DNA from: CAMAVK01 sp964362485
GTDB taxonomy: Archaea; Nanobdellota; Nanobdellia; Woesearchaeales; GW2011-AR9
DNA: 15,528 nucleotides
Direction of reading: 5' to 3'
Assembly (NCBI GenBank): GCA_964362485.1
Contig: CAYIEX010000032.1
Location: 1 to 15,528, forward strand
This document shows positions 14,026 through 15,528 of this stretch, piece by piece. Both the position numbers and the translations under genes were made by a program. How positions within the stretch are numbered: position 1 is the first letter of the stretch; each line of letters begins with the position of its first letter. The notes beneath the pieces were generated by a model. The model was given only the letters and a program-made list of their open reading frames with translations, had not been told where the DNA came from and ran no database searches.

Positions 14026-14199
14026 GGCTCTGTAGAATTGCTTCATAATCTAAGAATAGCATCTTCAAAACTCTAGATTTTTTCTAAAGAAAGCTCTGCG
14101 TTCCCGCAGGGAGCATCCCCTCGCGACGAGCCTGATGATTCTAATTGAATGAGTTTTGATCTAATGATGCTATTCTTAAAATAGCAATTCTACAAAGCC
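14026..14199. mobile_element. Palindromic MITE-like element 2
   Basis: A 174-base element with no ORF. GGCTCTGTAGAATTGCT (14026-14042) pairs with 14183-14199, with one C/T mismatch. Inner arms TAAGAATAGCATC (14051-14063) and GATGCTATTCTTA (14166-14178) are exact reverse complements, as are AAAACTC and GAGTTTT. The core has the same two mini-hairpins as element 1: GTTCCC-GCA-GGGAGC (14100-14114) and CTCG-CGA-CGAG (14120-14130), preceded by the shared word GCTCTGCG. Flanked by a 9-base direct repeat. It lies 22 bases after the stop of the 123-residue gene and just upstream of the tRNA promoter. Same orientation as element 1. Confidence 0.65.
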
Positions 14200-14208
14200 T
14201 CCTCAAAG
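14200..14208. repeat. Right flanking direct repeat of element 2
   Basis: Second copy of TCCTCAAAG, 13 bases from the stop codon of the neighbouring minus-strand gene. Confidence 0.7.
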
Positions 14209-14221
14209 TATCCCTATGTTA

Positions 14222-14593
14222 TTAGGTGACTGAGTGGCAATTCCCAAAAACACTTTTTATAAAATTGCAGCGCCAATTAGCATACCATATTTTTACGTAG
14301 CCGCTGACAATTCCTAGTTCATTGGGTGTTAGGGGGTAGATTATATGAGGCGATTGATGAAGAGGAAAGGGAATAGTATGGAAATACTTTTTTTCAACCA
14401 ATTTTTGTTCTTCAGTGAGTGCGAAGGCGAGTTCTTCAAGGCTGCAACTTTCCGTTTCTTGGATGAATTGTGTTTTCTTAGGATTCACGTGGATTGCTCC
14501 ATACCTACAGTCATAGGGGTTGTTTCCTAGGTGTTGGAATTTAAAGCAAAGAAAATTGTTTCTCAGTTCACTGTATAATTCTGGTAGATCCAT
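14222..14593 (-). CDS. Hypothetical 123-residue protein
   Basis: ATG 14593 lies about 27 bases past a TATA box, consistent with a leaderless start, and only CTCCTCGT (no Shine-Dalgarno) precedes it. The protein is soluble, with an N-terminal helix MDLPELYSELRN, a middle segment FKFQHLGNNPYDCRYGAIHV, a helix SLEELAFALTEEQKLVEKKY and a Trp-rich C-terminal part (IWYANWRCNFIKSVFGNC). No signal peptide or membrane helix is seen. I do not recognise a family. Element 2 lies just beyond its stop. Confidence 0.72.
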   Translation of the reverse strand: MDLPELYSELRNNFLCFKFQHLGNNPYDCRYGAIHVNPKKTQFIQETESCSLEELAFALTEEQKLVEKKYFHTIPFPLHQSPHIIYPLTPNELGIVSGYVKIWYANWRCNFIKSVFGNCHSVT

Positions 14594-14615
14594 ACGAGGA
14601 GATATTCTTTTTCAG

Positions 14616-14626
14616 CTTATAAAATA
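14616..14626 (-). promoter_or_regulatory. TATA box for the 123-residue gene
   Basis: CTTATAAAATA on the plus strand (minus TATTTTATAAG) is centred about 27 bases upstream of ATG 14593, predicting a leaderless mRNA. Confidence 0.6.
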
Positions 14627-14662
14627 TTGTTCACTCAAACAGGCAAATGAGAAGTTTGAATC

Positions 14663-15244
14663 TTAAAGGCCTGTGCATCGATGTGACTTTTGTGGAAGGA
14701 AATTTTCGATTCCTCTTTTGAATTTACATTGATACTCTAAATTCCTTTGTTGAATTTTTAGTTGGATATTTGGTGATGAACTATCCTGGGTAAGGGTGAG
14801 GATTGTAAGTGATCCTACGTTTCCTGATGACTCCATCTTCGCGTTTGGGCTGACTGTAGTTTCTTCAAAGAAGTCTACAAGACCATCAGCATTTTGATCG
14901 TGAAGGAAGTAATCAGTCGTGTTATCATCTCGCTTTGTCTCTTCACCAAAAGCAATGATTTTCAGATCTGGCTTTATAGTTAAAGAATAGGAACCACTTG
15001 CAGTGTTCAAGTTTCCCCCATAAAAACCGCTGCTTTGCAGGCATTGGATCATTGAAGTGCTAAGTGCACATCCGTTTTCTTCAATCCACAATTGGTATTT
15101 TTGCTCTGTGGTTAGTATAGGCGTCTGGATTATGGGTGATGGAGAAGTAGGCATGGTTTTTGTGGGTGTTCTTGGTAATGGTTGATACAAAGTTGATTCT
15201 GTACAGGCAAGAAGAGCTAAAGCAATAAACGGATAATATCTCAT
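14663..15244 (-). CDS. Secreted lipoprotein with an EF-hand-like loop
   Basis: A 193-residue protein. A short signal MRYYPFIALALLAC contains a lipobox (LLAC, C14), so a membrane-tethered lipoprotein is likely. A Pro/Thr-rich linker (about 20-45) follows. Two Cys (59, 68) sit in a helical segment. Residues 116-127, DQNADGLVDFFE, match a Ca-binding EF-hand loop pattern D-x-N-x-D-G-x2-D-x2-E. The C-terminal part is beta-rich with two more Cys. A TATA-like box about 25 bases upstream supports ATG 15244. An ATG two codons upstream in another frame is not used. No family is recognised. Confidence 0.78.
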   Translation of the reverse strand: MRYYPFIALALLACTESTLYQPLPRTPTKTMPTSPSPIIQTPILTTEQKYQLWIEENGCALSTSMIQCLQSSGFYGGNLNTASGSYSLTIKPDLKIIAFGEETKRDDNTTDYFLHDQNADGLVDFFEETTVSPNAKMESSGNVGSLTILTLTQDSSSPNIQLKIQQRNLEYQCKFKRGIENFLPQKSHRCTGL

Positions 15245-15263
15245 CCATTCTCTTTTTGTGGTC

Positions 15264-15275
15264 TTTTATTTAAAA
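15264..15275 (-). promoter_or_regulatory. TATA-like box for the lipoprotein gene
   Basis: TTTTATTTAAAA (minus TTTTAAATAAAA) overlaps the end of the upstream gene and is centred about 26 bases before ATG 15244. Confidence 0.5.
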
Positions 15276-15528
15276 TCTCTCACTATTTTTTTACTTTCTT
15301 TTGCGAGATCGCCGCCGCCTGCTGGCAAAAATGCGATAATCTCATCGAGTTCACCGCCTTTGAGCTTCGCTTTAATTTTTTTTGCTAAATCGCTTTTCTT
15401 TTCGCGTCCTATGATGACGGTTACATGGTCTTTTGTTTTGACTTTAATGGCATCGACTGGGCCACCAATGATTTGTTCTCCTACAAGACCTATGGAATAT
15501 TCCATCTGTGGGCGAAGTAATTCTCTTT
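15266..15528 (-). CDS. Hypothetical protein, probably 5'-truncated by the window edge
   Basis: The frame stays open to the window edge, so the start may lie outside. An internal ATG at 15505 would give 79 residues (MEYSIGLVGEQIIGGPVDAI onward); the seven upstream codons read RELLRPQ, which looks like ordinary coding sequence, and no promoter or ribosome site is visible before the ATG. The visible part has two or three beta strands (DAIKVKTKDHVTVIIG), then a Lys-rich helix and the segment LDEIIAFLPAGGGDLAKE. It has no signal peptide or membrane helix in the visible part. I do not recognise the family. Confidence 0.65.
   Translation of the reverse strand, partial: RELLRPQMEYSIGLVGEQIIGGPVDAIKVKTKDHVTVIIGREKKSDLAKKIKAKLKGGELDEIIAFLPAGGGDLAKESKKIVRDFK

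Noticed and set aside
13248..14199. Integron attC sites flanking a gene cassette
   Set aside because: The palindromes bracket a small gene, but I do not see the RYYYAAC and GTTRRRY core sites, and direct repeats outside the ends fit transposition better.
13200..14220. CRISPR array
   Set aside because: There are only two copies, they differ in length, and a gene and tRNA lie between them.

Overview
The window looks like a piece of an archaeal chromosome. Several start codons sit about 25 bases downstream of a TATA-like box with no Shine-Dalgarno sequence between them, which suggests leaderless transcripts. The one tRNA gene carries introns with bulge-helix-bulge splice motifs. Much of the protein content is secreted, Cys-rich or membrane-anchored and of unknown function, a style I associate with DPANN archaea such as Woesearchaeota. 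That placement is a guess from style, not from a marker gene.

Left part (1-5978, + strand): a tight four-gene operon for cell-surface proteins. The first gene is cut by the window edge. It ends in a two-repeat type I-like dockerin and carries modules with a CPxxV-x7-C signature. The second is a small secreted protein with one module of the same signature. The third has an N-terminal membrane anchor, a cohesin-like sandwich, thrombospondin type 3 Ca-binding repeats and a C-terminal beta domain. The fourth has a signal peptide, two TSP1-like Cys/Trp repeats, a C-terminal membrane helix and a cytoplasmic helical tail. I infer a calcium-dependent surface assembly in which a dockerin protein docks onto neighbour-encoded cohesin-like partners.

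Middle part (5979-10367, + strand): a double zinc-ribbon protein and a small membrane protein (DUF2784-like) form one unit. Next comes a DUF255/SPATA20-type thioredoxin-fold protein with its own TATA box, then a secreted Cys-rich protein translationally overlapped by a 61-residue lipoprotein.

Right part (10408-15528, - strand): an SNF2/RapA-type ATPase gene overlaps a second gene that looks like the detached C-terminal half of longer RapA/HepA proteins. Upstream lie a small gene of unknown function (13456-13785), a tRNA-Arg(GCG) gene with two introns (13834-13977), another unknown gene, a lipoprotein with an EF-hand-like loop, and a gene that runs off the window edge.

The most unusual feature is a pair of related palindromic elements, 13248-13442 and 14026-14199. 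Each is flanked by a 9-base direct duplication and each lies just downstream of a minus-strand stop codon. They share two conserved mini-hairpins, but their outer arms differ in sequence while staying self-complementary within each copy. They bracket the small gene and the two-intron tRNA. All folds and alignments here were done by eye.
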